From Actinomycetales bacterium (GTDB lineage Bacteria > Actinomycetota > Actinomycetes > Actinomycetales > Dermatophilaceae), in the NCBI GenBank assembly GCA_016710385.1, contig JADJVX010000021.1:62001-126000 (forward strand): 64,000 nucleotides of DNA, given 5' to 3'. The position numbers were made by a program, and so were the translations under genes. This document shows positions 21,841 to 30,513 of the stretch, piece after piece. The notes under the pieces are model-generated. The model saw nothing but the letters and a program-made list of their open reading frames with translations, ran no database searches and was not told where the DNA came from. Every line of letters starts with the position of its first letter. Position 1 is the stretch's first letter.

Positions 21841-22767
21841 GTGACTCCCCGCGACATCGTCTTGGCCGTGCTCGTGACGGTCGTCTGGGGTGCCAACTTT
21901 GTCGTCATCGAGTGGGGCCTGGCCGGCGTGCCGCCGCTGGTCTTCGTCGCGCTGCGCTTCCTTGCTGTCGTCTTCCCCGCGGTGTTCTTCGTCGCGCGCC
22001 CGCGCGGTCGGTGGCAGGACGTGGCCCTCGTCGGGCTGCTCATGAGCGTCGGGCAGTTCGGTTTCCTCTACTCCTCGCTGGCTACGGGTATGCCGCCGGG
22101 GCTGGCCTCGCTCGTGCTGCAGGTGCAGGTCGTTTTCACGGCCGTCTTCGGTTCGGCGTTGCTGCGCGAACACCCGACGGCGGCGCAGGCAGTGGGAGCC
22201 GCGCTCGGCCTGGCCGGCCTCGGCGTCATCGCCGTCGGCCGTGGGGCTGCCGTTCCGCTGCCCGCGCTCGCGCTGTGCGTGGCCGCCGCGGCGTGTTGGG
22301 GGGCCGGCAATATCGCCGCCCGGCGGCTGCGCGGGGTCAACGGTCTGTCGCTCACCGTGTGGTCGGGTCTGGTGGTGCCGGTGCCCCTGCTGCTGCTCGC
22401 CGGTGCGCTCGAGGGCCCGTATGCCGTGGGCCAAGCGCTCACCCACCTCACCGCCGCGAACTGGGCGTCCACGGCATACACGGCGGTGTTGGCGTCGCTG
22501 TTCGGATACGGAGTCTGGAACTCGCTGCTGTCCCGGCACCCGGCCGCGCAGGTGGCGCCGTTCTCCCTGCTCGTGCCGGTCGTCGGCCTGGCGACGGCAT
22601 ACCTGGCCCGCGGCGAGCGCCCCAGCGGATGGTCGATCGTCGGGGGAGCGTTGCTGCTCGGCGGAGTCGCCGTCACCGTGCTCCGCCAGCGCCGCCCGCC
22701 GGTCGGTGCCGGAGTGGCGGGGGACGGAGCCGGCGCAGGAATGGGTGCGGGTGGCCGGGTCGGCTGA
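21841..22767 (+). CDS. EamA-family (DMT) transporter
   Basis: The 308-residue protein has about ten hydrophobic helices in two EamA repeats. The first starts IVLAVLVTVVWGANFVVIEW, the second around ALCVAAAACWGAGNIAARRL; both carry the W-G-x-N/G-x signature. Such proteins export amino acids or metabolites across the cytoplasmic membrane; the substrate cannot be told here. GTG 21841 lies six bases after GAGAGT (21829-21834), again a leaderless arrangement. It is rich in the GTATGCCG motif, with four copies. Confidence 0.85.
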   Translation: MTPRDIVLAVLVTVVWGANFVVIEWGLAGVPPLVFVALRFLAVVFPAVFFVARPRGRWQDVALVGLLMSVGQFGFLYSSLATGMPPGLASLVLQVQVVFTAVFGSALLREHPTAAQAVGAALGLAGLGVIAVGRGAAVPLPALALCVAAAACWGAGNIAARRLRGVNGLSLTVWSGLVVPVPLLLLAGALEGPYAVGQALTHLTAANWASTAYTAVLASLFGYGVWNSLLSRHPAAQVAPFSLLVPVVGLATAYLARGERPSGWSIVGGALLLGGVAVTVLRQRRPPVGAGVAGDGAGAGMGAGGRVG

Positions 22768-22798
22768 GGTGGTGCGTCAGGCCGGAATCCGGCGCGAT

Positions 22799-22828
22799 TT
22801 GGCCTGGGGAAGCCACCTCTGGCACACT
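22799..22828 (+). promoter_or_regulatory. Putative S10 operon promoter
   Basis: TTGGCC (22799-22804) and CACACT (22823-22828) are 18 bp apart. TTGGCC matches the proposed -35 of the str operon. Transcription from here gives a leader of about 275 nt before rpsJ. Confidence 0.45.
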
Positions 22829-23111
22829 AGACCGGTTGCTTGACGCGCGGCGTCGTGCCCTGGGTGGAACCAGGACAGACACCGCCGCCCCCCGGCTGAC
22901 AAGCGGATCCCCACGGGTCCTCAGCGGCTCGGACACCACGTGTGGCCCGGGGGAAGCGCAAGCGCCGGCCACGGCCGGATCGACGACCCCGACTCGGGCA
23001 CGAGAGTGCCATGGCCGGGCCGCGAAGCGGGGCACGACACGCCCGACCGCGGGGGTCTATCCGGTGGTAGCCACCCAGGCAGGTGTTGGCGAGAGAAAGA
23101 CGGAACTTTCG
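22829..23111 (+). other. S10 operon leader
   Basis: No gene is supported in this stretch. It is GC-rich with several short complementary segments. An L4-type autoregulatory fold, known from other bacteria, cannot be confirmed by eye. A weak CGGA ribosome site precedes rpsJ. Confidence 0.45.
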
Positions 23112-23420
23112 ATGGCGGGACAGAAGATCCGCATCCGGCTGAAGTCCTACGACCACGAGGTCATCGACAGCTCGGCCCGCAAGATCGTCGACACGGTGAC
23201 CCGCGCGGGTGCCACGGTTGTCGGCCCGGTGCCGCTGCCGACGGAGAAAAACGTCTTCGTCGTGATCCGGTCACCGCACAAATACAAGGACTCGCGCGAG
23301 CACTTCGAGATGAGGACGCACAAGCGCCTCATCGACATTATCGACCCCACGCCGAAGGCTGTCGACTCGCTCATGCGTCTCGACCTGCCCGCCGACGTGA
23401 ACATCGAGATTAAGCTCTGA
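23112..23420 (+). CDS. rpsJ: 30S ribosomal protein S10
   Basis: The 102-residue protein has the complete S10 sequence, from MAGQKIRIRLKSYDHEVID through FEMRTHKRLIDI to LPADVNIEIKL. ATG 23112 is chosen because the conserved start lies there; the open frame upstream belongs to the leader. It is the first gene of the S10 operon, which runs with gaps of 28 bases or fewer to rplE. Confidence 0.98.
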   Translation: MAGQKIRIRLKSYDHEVIDSSARKIVDTVTRAGATVVGPVPLPTEKNVFVVIRSPHKYKDSREHFEMRTHKRLIDIIDPTPKAVDSLMRLDLPADVNIEIKL

Positions 23421-23433
23421 GGACTCGACAGAC

Positions 23434-24099
23434 ATGACTGTGATGAGCACCGCTGCGCGGGAGCGCACCGTGAAGGGGGTGCTGGGCACCAAGCTCGGCA
23501 TGACCCAGGTCTGGGACGCCGACAACCGGCTGGTCCCGGTGACCGTCATCCAGGCCGGGCCGAACGTGGTGACCCAGGTCCGCGGTGACGCGGACGGTTA
23601 CCCCGCCGTTCAGCTGGCCTACGGCGACATCGACCCCCGCAAGGTCAACAAGCCGATGAAGGGTCACTTCGAGAAGGCCGGCGTCACGCCGCGCCGGCAC
23701 CTCGTCGAGCTGCGCACCGCCGACGCCGCCGACTACTCGGTCGGCCAGGAGGTCACCGCCACGACCTTCGAGGCCGGGCAGAAGGTCGACGCCACCGGCA
23801 CGACCAAGGGCAAGGGCTTCGCGGGCGTCATGAAGCGCCACGGCTTCGCCGGTGTGAGTTCCTCGCACGGTGCCCACCGCAACCACCGCAAGCCCGGTTC
23901 GATCGGCGCCTGCGCCACCCCGGGCCGCGTCTTCAAGGGTCAGCGCATGGCCGGCCGCATGGGCGGTGTGCGCCAGACCACCCAGAACCTCATCATCCAC
24001 GCCGTGGATGCCGACAAGGGCTTGCTGCTGGTCAAGGGTGCCGTTCCCGGCCCCCGTGGCGGCGTGGTCCTCATCCGTTCCGCCGCGAAGGGAGCCTGA
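23434..24099 (+). CDS. rplC: 50S ribosomal protein L3
   Basis: The 221-residue L3 has GVLGTKLGMTQVWD near the start and KGKGFAGVMKRHGF and GRMAGRMGG in the loop that reaches the peptidyl-transferase centre. ATG 23434 is used; ATG 23443 is an equally possible start three codons in. It lies 13 bases after rpsJ. Confidence 0.97.
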   Translation: MTVMSTAARERTVKGVLGTKLGMTQVWDADNRLVPVTVIQAGPNVVTQVRGDADGYPAVQLAYGDIDPRKVNKPMKGHFEKAGVTPRRHLVELRTADAADYSVGQEVTATTFEAGQKVDATGTTKGKGFAGVMKRHGFAGVSSSHGAHRNHRKPGSIGACATPGRVFKGQRMAGRMGGVRQTTQNLIIHAVDADKGLLLVKGAVPGPRGGVVLIRSAAKGA

Positions 24100-24104
24100 T
24101 CTTC

Positions 24105-25103
24105 ATGGCGACCACGACCGTCCTCCCCGCGGAGATCTTCGACGTCCAGGTCAACATCCCGCTGATCCACCAGGTTGTCGGGGCCCAGCTCGCGGCTGCT
24201 CGGCAAGGCACGCACGCGACGAAGACCCGTGCCATGGTCTCCGGTGGCGGCAAGAAGCCCTACCGTCAGAAGGGCACCGGCCGCGCCCGTCAGGGCTCGA
24301 CCCGCGCCCCGCAGTTCGCCGGCGGTGGCGTCGTCCACGGGCCGCAGCCGCGTGACTACTCGCAGCGCACCCCCAAGAAGATGAAGGCTGCCGCCTTGCG
24401 TGGCGCCCTCTCCGACCGGGCCCGGCACGGCCGCGTGCACGTCATCGACGCGCTCGTCTCCGGCGACGCCCCGTCGACCGCTGCGGCTGCCAAGGCCCTC
24501 GCCGGTGTGACGACGCTGCCGAAGTTGCTCGTCGTGATCGAGCGGGGCGATGTGGCCGGCTTCAAGTCGGTGCGCAACCTGGGCAACGTGCACGTGCTCA
24601 TGGCCGACCAGCTCAACACCTACGACGTGCTGTGCTCCGACGAGGTCGTCTTCACGCGCGCCGCGCTGGAGGCGTTCGCCGGTCGCGCCGGTGTCGACCT
24701 GGCCGAAGCTGCGCCGGCGAAGGCTGACAAGGCTCCCAAGGCGGAGAAGGCCGAGAAGGCCGAGAAACCGGCCAAGAGCCTGGTGGAGGAGGCCGACGCG
24801 GCCGAGGCCCCGAAGGCGACCAAGGCCGCCAAGGCCGTCGAGGTGCAGGCCCCCGCAGCCCCCGCAGCCGACGCCGCCGAGGTTCGCGACTTCGGTCCCG
24901 ACTCGGCCGCTCCGCTGGCCGATGGGTCGGCTCCCGAGGGCTTCGACATCAAGGGCAACGCCGACTCGATGCTCTACCACGAGCCGGACGGCCGCTGGTA
25001 TGACGCGACGGTCGCCGAGGTGTGGTTCCGCACCGCCGAAGCCGCTCAGGCCGCCGGCTTCACGAAGGCCGGCAGCCGCGCTTCCAAGGAGGAGAGCAAG
25101 TGA
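24105..25103 (+). CDS. rplD: 50S ribosomal protein L4 with a long C-terminal extension
   Basis: Residues 1-210 are standard L4, including the tunnel loop MVSGGGKKPYRQKGTGRARQ. L4 is normally about 205-220 residues; this one has 332. The extra part is a Lys/Ala/Glu-rich linker (residues about 210-260) and a C-terminal module with GNADSMLYHEPDGRWYD and AEVWFRTAEAAQAAGF. That module resembles the small domain some annotations call a sunset domain (pattern Y-H-x-P, W-F-x-T-x-E-x-A-x-A-A-G-F). The frame is continuous and the stop overlaps rplW, so the extension is real in this sequence. Its role is unknown. Confidence 0.95.
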   Translation: MATTTVLPAEIFDVQVNIPLIHQVVGAQLAAARQGTHATKTRAMVSGGGKKPYRQKGTGRARQGSTRAPQFAGGGVVHGPQPRDYSQRTPKKMKAAALRGALSDRARHGRVHVIDALVSGDAPSTAAAAKALAGVTTLPKLLVVIERGDVAGFKSVRNLGNVHVLMADQLNTYDVLCSDEVVFTRAALEAFAGRAGVDLAEAAPAKADKAPKAEKAEKAEKPAKSLVEEADAAEAPKATKAAKAVEVQAPAAPAADAAEVRDFGPDSAAPLADGSAPEGFDIKGNADSMLYHEPDGRWYDATVAEVWFRTAEAAQAAGFTKAGSRASKEESK

Positions 25104-25399
25104 GTATCCACGAGAAGAACCCGCGCGACATCCTCATCGCGCCGGTCGTCTCCGAGAAGTCCTATGCGCTCCTGGACGCCGGCAAGTACACCTTCGTCGT
25201 CGACCCGCGAGCCAACAAGACCGAGATCAAGATCGCCGTGGAGAAGGTCTTCGGCGTCAAGGTCGACTCGGTCCACACGCTCAATCGTCCCGGCAAGGTG
25301 CGCCGCACCCGCTTCGGGCTGGGCAAGCGCAAGGACACCAAGCGCGCGATCGTCACCCTCCGCGAGGGCTCGATCGACATCTTCGGCAGCGTCTCCTGA
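25100..25399 (+). CDS. rplW: 50S ribosomal protein L23
   Basis: The 99-residue L23 reads IHEKNPRDILIAPVVSEKSY then YTFVVDPRANKTEIK. It sits at the tunnel exit and docks trigger factor and SRP. GTG 25100 overlaps the rplD stop (GTGA) after a GGAGG site. Confidence 0.97.
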   Translation: MSIHEKNPRDILIAPVVSEKSYALLDAGKYTFVVDPRANKTEIKIAVEKVFGVKVDSVHTLNRPGKVRRTRFGLGKRKDTKRAIVTLREGSIDIFGSVS

Positions 25400-25426
25400 C
25401 GCCGGTAGGACTAAGAGGAAACACAC

Positions 25427-26263
25427 ATGGGTATCCGTAAGTTCAAGCCGACCACGCCGGGCCGCCGTGGCTCGTCGGTGGCGGACTTCGTCGAGGTGAC
25501 GAGGTCCACCCCGGAGAAGTCGCTCGTCCGTCCGATCGCCAAGACTGGTGGCCGCAACAACGCCGGGCGCATTACCACCCGGCACATCGGTGGCGGCCAC
25601 AAGCGCGCCTACCGGGTCATCGACTTCCGTCGTCACGACAAGGACGGCGTGCCTGCGACGGTCGCTCACATCGAGTACGACCCCAACCGCACCGCCCGGA
25701 TCGCGCTGCTGCACTACGCCGACGGCGAGAAGCGCTACATCCTGGCCCCGAACAAGCTCAAGCAGGGCGACCTCATCGAAGCCGGCCCCGCGGCCGACAT
25801 CAAGCCCGGCAACAGCCTGCCGCTGCGCAACATCCCGACCGGTACGGTCATCCACGCCATCGAGCTGCGGCCCGGCGGCGGCGCGAAGATCGCCCGTTCG
25901 GCCGGTTCGCGAGTGCAGCTGGTCGCCAAGGATGGTCCCTTCGCTCAGCTGCGTATGCCGTCCGGCGAGATCCGCAACGTCGACGCGCGCTGCCGCGCGA
26001 CGATCGGCGAGGTCGGCAACGCCGAGCAGAGCAACATCAACTGGGGCAAGGCCGGCCGGATGCGCTGGAAGGGCAAGCGCCCGACCGTCCGTGGTGTGGC
26101 CATGAACCCGATCGACCACCCGCACGGTGGTGGTGAGGGCAAGACCTCCGGTGGACGCCACCCGGTGTCCCCGTGGGGTCAGCAGGAGGGCCGCACCCGC
26201 AAGGCCCACAAGGAAAGCGACAAGCTCATCGTGCGTCGCCGCCGGTCCGGTAAGAAGCGTTGA
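25427..26263 (+). CDS. rplB: 50S ribosomal protein L2
   Basis: The 278-residue L2 carries GGRNNAGRITTRHIGGGHKR at the N-terminus and the catalytic-centre segment GVAMNPIDHPHGGGEGK with the conserved His. It is of normal length, starts ATG after AGAGGAAA, and supports subunit association and peptidyl transfer. Confidence 0.98.
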   Translation: MGIRKFKPTTPGRRGSSVADFVEVTRSTPEKSLVRPIAKTGGRNNAGRITTRHIGGGHKRAYRVIDFRRHDKDGVPATVAHIEYDPNRTARIALLHYADGEKRYILAPNKLKQGDLIEAGPAADIKPGNSLPLRNIPTGTVIHAIELRPGGGAKIARSAGSRVQLVAKDGPFAQLRMPSGEIRNVDARCRATIGEVGNAEQSNINWGKAGRMRWKGKRPTVRGVAMNPIDHPHGGGEGKTSGGRHPVSPWGQQEGRTRKAHKESDKLIVRRRRSGKKR

Positions 26264-26281
26264 TCAAGGAGCCGTTGACAG

Positions 26282-26563
26282 ATGCCTCGTAGCCTCAAGA
26301 AGGGCCCCTTCATCGACGATCACCTTCAGAAGAAGGTGGACGCCCAGAACGAAGCCGGCACCAAGAACGTCATCAAGACCTGGTCGCGCCGTTCGGTCAT
26401 CAGCCCGGACATGCTCGGCCACACCTTCGCCGTGCACGACGGCCGCAAGCACATCCCGGTCTTCGTGACCGAGTCGATGGTCGGCCACAAGCTCGGTGAG
26501 TTCGCCGCGACGCGGACCTTCAAGGGTCACGTCAAGGACGACAAGAAGGGTCGTCGCCGCTGA
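26282..26563 (+). CDS. rpsS: 30S ribosomal protein S19
   Basis: The 93-residue S19 starts MPRSLKKGPFIDDHL and contains HDGRKHIPVFVTESMVGHKL. The stop TGA overlaps the rplV start. It binds the 16S rRNA head with S13. Confidence 0.98.
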   Translation: MPRSLKKGPFIDDHLQKKVDAQNEAGTKNVIKTWSRRSVISPDMLGHTFAVHDGRKHIPVFVTESMVGHKLGEFAATRTFKGHVKDDKKGRRR

Positions 26564-26982
26564 TGGCCACCAAGGAGAAGCAGATCGTGGAACCCGCCGT
26601 CGAGGCGTATGCCGTGGCTCGCCACGTGCGCGTCACCCCGATGAAGGCCCGCCGGGTCGTCGACCTCATCCGTGGCAAGTCCGCCACCGAGGCCGTGTCG
26701 ACGCTGATGTTCGCCCCGCAGGCGGCATCGGAGCCGGTGCGCAAGGTGCTGCAGAGCGCCATGGCCAACGCCCGGGTCAAGGCCGACCAGGTGTCCGCCG
26801 CGTTCGACGAGCGCGCGCTGGTCGTCTCGGCCGCCTTCGTCGACGAGGGCCCGACCATGAAGCGGTTCCGCCCCCGGGCGCAGGGCCGCGCGTCGCGCAT
26901 CAACAAGCGCACCAGCCACATCACTGTCGTTGTGTCGCAGCCCGAGATTGCTGCGGCGCGGAGCCGGAAGGGAACCCGCTGA
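26563..26982 (+). CDS. rplV: 50S ribosomal protein L22
   Basis: The 139-residue L22 has AVARHVRVTPMKARRVVDLI and the tunnel beta-hairpin region TMKRFRPRAQGRASRINKR, where macrolide-resistance changes occur in other species. Both ends overlap neighbours by a base. The motif GTATGCCG encodes Tyr-Ala here with TAT instead of the usual TAC. Confidence 0.97.
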   Translation: MATKEKQIVEPAVEAYAVARHVRVTPMKARRVVDLIRGKSATEAVSTLMFAPQAASEPVRKVLQSAMANARVKADQVSAAFDERALVVSAAFVDEGPTMKRFRPRAQGRASRINKRTSHITVVVSQPEIAAARSRKGTR

Positions 26983-27818
26983 TGGGACAGAAGGTCAACC
27001 CGCACGGCTTCCGCCTCGGCATCACGACCGAGCACAAGAGCCGTTGGTTCGCGGACTCGACGAAGACGGGTCAGCGCTACCGCGACTACGTCAAGGAAGA
27101 CGTCGAGATCCGCAAGCTCATGGAGAAGGGCATGGAGCGCGCCGGTATCTCCCGTGTGGAGATCGAGCGCACCCGTGACCGGGTCCGTGTCGACATCCAC
27201 ACCGCGCGCCCCGGCATCGTCATCGGTCGCCGTGGCGCCGAGGCTGACCGCATCCGCGGCGAGCTGGAGAAGCTCACCGGCAAGCAGGTCCAGCTGAACA
27301 TCCTCGAGGTCAAGAACCCCGAGATCGACGCTCAGTTGGTCGCCCAGGGCATCGCCGAGCAGCTCTCGGCCCGAGTCTCGTTCCGTCGCGCCATGCGCAA
27401 GGGCATGCAGTCGGCCCTGCGGGCCGGCGCAAAGGGCATTCGGGTGCAGTGCTCCGGCCGACTGGCCGGCGCCGAGATGAGCCGCTCGGAGTTCTACCGC
27501 GAGGGCCGGGTCCCGCTGCACACGCTGCGCGCCAACATCGACTTCGGCTTCTACGAGGCCAAGACGACCTTCGGCCGCATCGGCGTCAAGGTGTGGATCT
27601 ACAAGGGCGACCTCACCGCCCGCGAGCTTGCCCAGCAGCAGGCTGCGGCACCGCGCGCCCCTCGTGGCCCGCGGCGCGACGGCGGCGACCGCCCGACGCG
27701 CGCTCGCCGCGGCGACCGTATGCCGTCCACCGACGCTCCCGAGGGAGCGACCGAGTCGGCCGAGGCGACCCAGGCCCCCGTGGCCGTCGCTGTCGGCACC
27801 GAGAATGAGCAGGCCTGA
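26982..27818 (+). CDS. rpsC: 30S ribosomal protein S3
   Basis: The 278-residue S3 starts MGQKVNPHGFRLGIT and has the KH-domain loop VIGRRGAEADRI. After the core, about 60 residues form an Arg/Gly- then Ala/Glu-rich tail longer than in E. coli S3 (about 233 residues), a trend in actinobacteria. ATG 26982 overlaps the rplV stop. Confidence 0.97.
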   Translation: MGQKVNPHGFRLGITTEHKSRWFADSTKTGQRYRDYVKEDVEIRKLMEKGMERAGISRVEIERTRDRVRVDIHTARPGIVIGRRGAEADRIRGELEKLTGKQVQLNILEVKNPEIDAQLVAQGIAEQLSARVSFRRAMRKGMQSALRAGAKGIRVQCSGRLAGAEMSRSEFYREGRVPLHTLRANIDFGFYEAKTTFGRIGVKVWIYKGDLTARELAQQQAAAPRAPRGPRRDGGDRPTRARRGDRMPSTDAPEGATESAEATQAPVAVAVGTENEQA

Positions 27819-27820
27819 CC

Positions 27821-28240
27821 ATGTTGATTCCACGTCGCGTCAAGCACCGTAAGCAGCACCACCCGGACCGCCACGGCATGTCCAAGGGGGGCAACACGAT
27901 CGCTTTTGGTGAATACGGCATCCAGGCTCTCGAGCCGGCCTACCTCACCAACCGGCAGATCGAGTCTGCGCGTATCGCCATGACCCGCTACATCAAGCGT
28001 GGCGGCAAGGTCTGGATCAACATCTACCCGGACCGTCCCCTCACCAAGAAGCCGGCCGAGACCCGGATGGGTTCCGGTAAGGGTTCGCCTGAGTGGTGGA
28101 TCGCCAACATCAAGCCCGGCCGCGTGCTGTTCGAGCTGGCCGGTGTGCCGGAGCCGGTGGCCCGGGAGGCCATGCGTCTGGCCATGCACAAGTTGCCGAT
28201 GAAGTGCCGTTTCGTCCGTCGTGAGGGTGGTGACATCTGA
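27821..28240 (+). CDS. rplP: 50S ribosomal protein L16
   Basis: The 139-residue L16 begins MLIPRRVKHRKQHHPDRHG and has GKVWINIYPDRPLTKKPAE and ETRMGSGKGSPEWW. It lies near the A site and is of standard length. It starts two bases after the rpsC stop, and its own stop overlaps rpmC. Confidence 0.98.
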   Translation: MLIPRRVKHRKQHHPDRHGMSKGGNTIAFGEYGIQALEPAYLTNRQIESARIAMTRYIKRGGKVWINIYPDRPLTKKPAETRMGSGKGSPEWWIANIKPGRVLFELAGVPEPVAREAMRLAMHKLPMKCRFVRREGGDI

Positions 28241-28539
28241 TGGCTGTGGGTACCAAGGACCTGGCTCCCGACAACCTGCGTGGGTTCGACGACGAGCGCC
28301 TCGTCGACGAACTGCGCAAGGCCAAGGAAGAGCTGTTCAACTTGCGCTTCCAGTCCGCCACTGGCCAGCTCGACAGCCATGGACGGCTGCGCGCGGTGAA
28401 GAAGGACATCGCCCGGATCTACACCGAGATGCGCGAGCGCGAGCTCGGGATCTCGGCTGCGCCGGCACCGAAGGCCGAGCCGGTCGACACCAAGGCTGAC
28501 AAGAAGGCCGCCAAGGCGGAGAAGAAGGCGAAGGCATGA
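28240..28539 (+). CDS. rpmC: 50S ribosomal protein L29 with charged tail
   Basis: The L29 core (LRKAKEELFNLRFQSATGQL) is followed by about 25 Lys/Ala-rich residues (for example KADKKAAKAEKKAKA), giving 99 residues against about 65 usually. It overlaps both neighbours. The tail probably reaches along the ribosome surface near the tunnel exit; this is inference. Confidence 0.96.
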   Translation: MAVGTKDLAPDNLRGFDDERLVDELRKAKEELFNLRFQSATGQLDSHGRLRAVKKDIARIYTEMRERELGISAAPAPKAEPVDTKADKKAAKAEKKAKA

Positions 28540-28838
28540 GCGAGCAGGACCAGGTCGAGCAGAGCGCCACCGCCGCTGCGGCAGCCGAGCGCAACGACCG
28601 CAAGACCAAGCAGGGCTACGTCGTCAGCGACAAGATGGACAAGACCGTCGTCGTCGAGGTCGAGGACCGCGTCAAGCACCCGCGCTACAGCAAGGTCATG
28701 CGCCGTAGCAGCAAGGTGAAGGCGCACGACGAGGCCAACTCGGCCGGTGTCGGTGACCGCGTGCTCATCATGGAGACCCGTCCGCTGTCGGCCACGAAGC
28801 GCTGGCGCGTCGTGGAGATCTTGGAGAAGGCAAAGTGA
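28536..28838 (+). CDS. rpsQ: 30S ribosomal protein S17
   Basis: The 100-residue S17 has KTKQGYVVSDKMDKTVVVEV and ETRPLSATKRWRVVEI. A 20-residue Gln/Ala-rich N-terminal stretch precedes the conserved part. ATG 28536 overlaps rpmC and the stop overlaps rplN. Confidence 0.97.
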   Translation: MSEQDQVEQSATAAAAAERNDRKTKQGYVVSDKMDKTVVVEVEDRVKHPRYSKVMRRSSKVKAHDEANSAGVGDRVLIMETRPLSATKRWRVVEILEKAK

Positions 28839-29203
28839 TCCAGCAGGAGACCCGACTCAAGGTCGCGGACAACACGGGAGCCAAGGAGCTACTGTGCATT
28901 CGGGTCCTCGGCGGCTCCGGCCGTCGCTACGCCGGCATCGGCGACACGATCGTCGCTGCGGTCAAGGACGCCATTCCCGGTGGCAACGTCAAGAAGGGTG
29001 ACGTCGTCAAGGCCGTCATCGTGCGCACCGTCAAGGAGCGCCGCCGGCCGGACGGCTCATACATCAAGTTCGACGAAAACGCTGCCGTCATCCTCAAGAA
29101 CGACGGCGACCCGCGAGGGACCCGCATCTTCGGCCCGGTCGGGCGCGAGCTTCGCGAGAAGAAGTTCATGAAGATCATCTCCCTCGCACCGGAGGTGCTC
29201 TGA
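28835..29203 (+). CDS. rplN: 50S ribosomal protein L14
   Basis: The 122-residue L14 begins IQQETRLKVADNTGAKE and includes GDVVKAVIVRTVKERRRPDG. GTG 28835 overlaps the rpsQ stop. It forms part of the subunit interface. Confidence 0.98.
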   Translation: MIQQETRLKVADNTGAKELLCIRVLGGSGRRYAGIGDTIVAAVKDAIPGGNVKKGDVVKAVIVRTVKERRRPDGSYIKFDENAAVILKNDGDPRGTRIFGPVGRELREKKFMKIISLAPEVL

Positions 29204-29205
29204 CC

Positions 29206-29583
29206 ATGGCCACCGTGAAGGCGAAGATGAAGATCAAGAAGGGTGACCTCGTCCAGGTCATCTCCGGGCGCAGCCAGAAGAACGGCGGCGACCGGGGCAA
29301 GCAGGGCAAGGTCATCGCGGTCTACCCCGACACCCAGCGCGTGCTGGTCGAGGGCATCAACCGCGTCACCAAGCACGTCAAGGCCGGTGCCACCACGCGT
29401 GGCACCCGCACTGGCGGCCTGGTGCACGCCGAGGCCCCGATCCACGTGAGCAACGTGGCGGTCGTCGACCCCGACAAGAACGTGCCGACCCGGGTCAAGA
29501 CCCGCGTCGAGACGGTGGAGCGTGACGGACGGCCCAAGGCCAGCCGGGTGCGCGTCGCCGTTCGCTCCGGTAAGGACCTGTGA
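29206..29583 (+). CDS. rplX: 50S ribosomal protein L24
   Basis: The 125-residue L24 has the KOW motif region KKGDLVQVISGRSQKNGGDR and GINRVTKHVKAG. It starts ATG two bases after rplN and is an early 50S assembly protein. Confidence 0.97.
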   Translation: MATVKAKMKIKKGDLVQVISGRSQKNGGDRGKQGKVIAVYPDTQRVLVEGINRVTKHVKAGATTRGTRTGGLVHAEAPIHVSNVAVVDPDKNVPTRVKTRVETVERDGRPKASRVRVAVRSGKDL

Positions 29584-29591
29584 GAGACACC

Positions 29592-30161
29592 ATGGCTGAG
29601 ACCACTGAAGTGAAGACCCCGCCGCGCCTCAAGGCCCGCTACCGCGCGGAGATCAAGCCTGCCCTGCAGGACCAGTTCTCCTACGCCAACACCATGCAGG
29701 TCCCCGGCGTCGTCAAGGTCGTCGTCAACATGGGTGTCGGTGACGCCGCCCGGGACAGCAAGCTCATCGAAGGTGCGGTCAAGGACCTCACCGCGATCAC
29801 CGGCCAGAAGCCGGTGGTCACCAAGGCGCGCAAGTCCATCGCCCAGTTCAAACTGCGTGAGGGTATGCCGATCGGTTGCCACACGACGCTGCGCGGCGAC
29901 CGGATGTGGGAGTTCCTCGACCGGCTGGTGAGCGTCGCGCTGCCGCGGATCCGTGACTTCCGCGGGCTGTCGCCCAAGCAGTTCGACGGGCGCGGCAACT
30001 ACACCTTCGGCCTCAACGAGCAGTCGATGTTCTACGAGATCGACCAGGACCGCGTCGACCGGGTTCGGGGCATGGACATCACCGTCGTCACGACGGCGGC
30101 CAATGACGACGAAGGCCGGGCACTGCTCAAGGCCCTCGGCTTCCCCTTCAAGGAAAACTGA
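29592..30161 (+). CDS. rplE: 50S ribosomal protein L5
   Basis: The 189-residue L5 has VVNMGVGDAARDSKLI, KARKSIAQFKLREGMPIGCH and GNYTFGLNEQSMFYEI. ATG 29592 follows GAGAGACACC; a GTG at 29580 overlapping rplX would add four residues. L5 contacts 5S rRNA. The GTATGCCG motif supplies the GMP codons. Confidence 0.96.
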   Translation: MAETTEVKTPPRLKARYRAEIKPALQDQFSYANTMQVPGVVKVVVNMGVGDAARDSKLIEGAVKDLTAITGQKPVVTKARKSIAQFKLREGMPIGCHTTLRGDRMWEFLDRLVSVALPRIRDFRGLSPKQFDGRGNYTFGLNEQSMFYEIDQDRVDRVRGMDITVVTTAANDDEGRALLKALGFPFKEN

Positions 30162-30176
30162 GAGGACTGACGAGAC

Positions 30177-30362
30177 ATGGCCAAGACTGCTCTCGTGAAC
30201 AAGGCGAACGCCAAGCCGAAGTTCAAGGTTCGTGCCTACACGCGCTGCCAGAAGTGCGGACGTCCGCACTCGGTCTACCGCAAGTTCGGCCTGTGCCGGA
30301 TCTGCCTGCGCGAGATGGCCCACGCCGGCGAACTGCCCGGCGTGACCAAGAGCTCCTGGTAA
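30177..30362 (+). CDS. rpsZ: 30S ribosomal protein S14, zinc-binding type
   Basis: The 61-residue short S14 has four zinc cysteines (CQKC and CRIC), so it is the C+ form rather than the zinc-free paralogue. It starts ATG 30177 after GAGAGGACTGACGAG. A 151-base gap with two CGGCATACC copies separates it from rpsH. Confidence 0.97.
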   Translation: MAKTALVNKANAKPKFKVRAYTRCQKCGRPHSVYRKFGLCRICLREMAHAGELPGVTKSSW

Positions 30363-30513
30363 GCCGCACGGCATACCAGCACCAGACCACCCACCCACGC
30401 ACCACCGAACTACACCGTAGGTCGACCCCGGGAGCCGCGGCGGCGGGCGCAAGCCAGCCGGACGGCATACCGACACAGGGTTGAAACCCCGGTGAGGAAG
30501 GGCACGAAGCCCG
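30363..30513 (+). other. rpsZ-rpsH spacer with two CGGCATACC motifs
   Basis: Unusually long for this operon. It carries two motif copies in the same orientation (30369 and 30463). No promoter or terminator could be supported. Confidence 0.5.
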
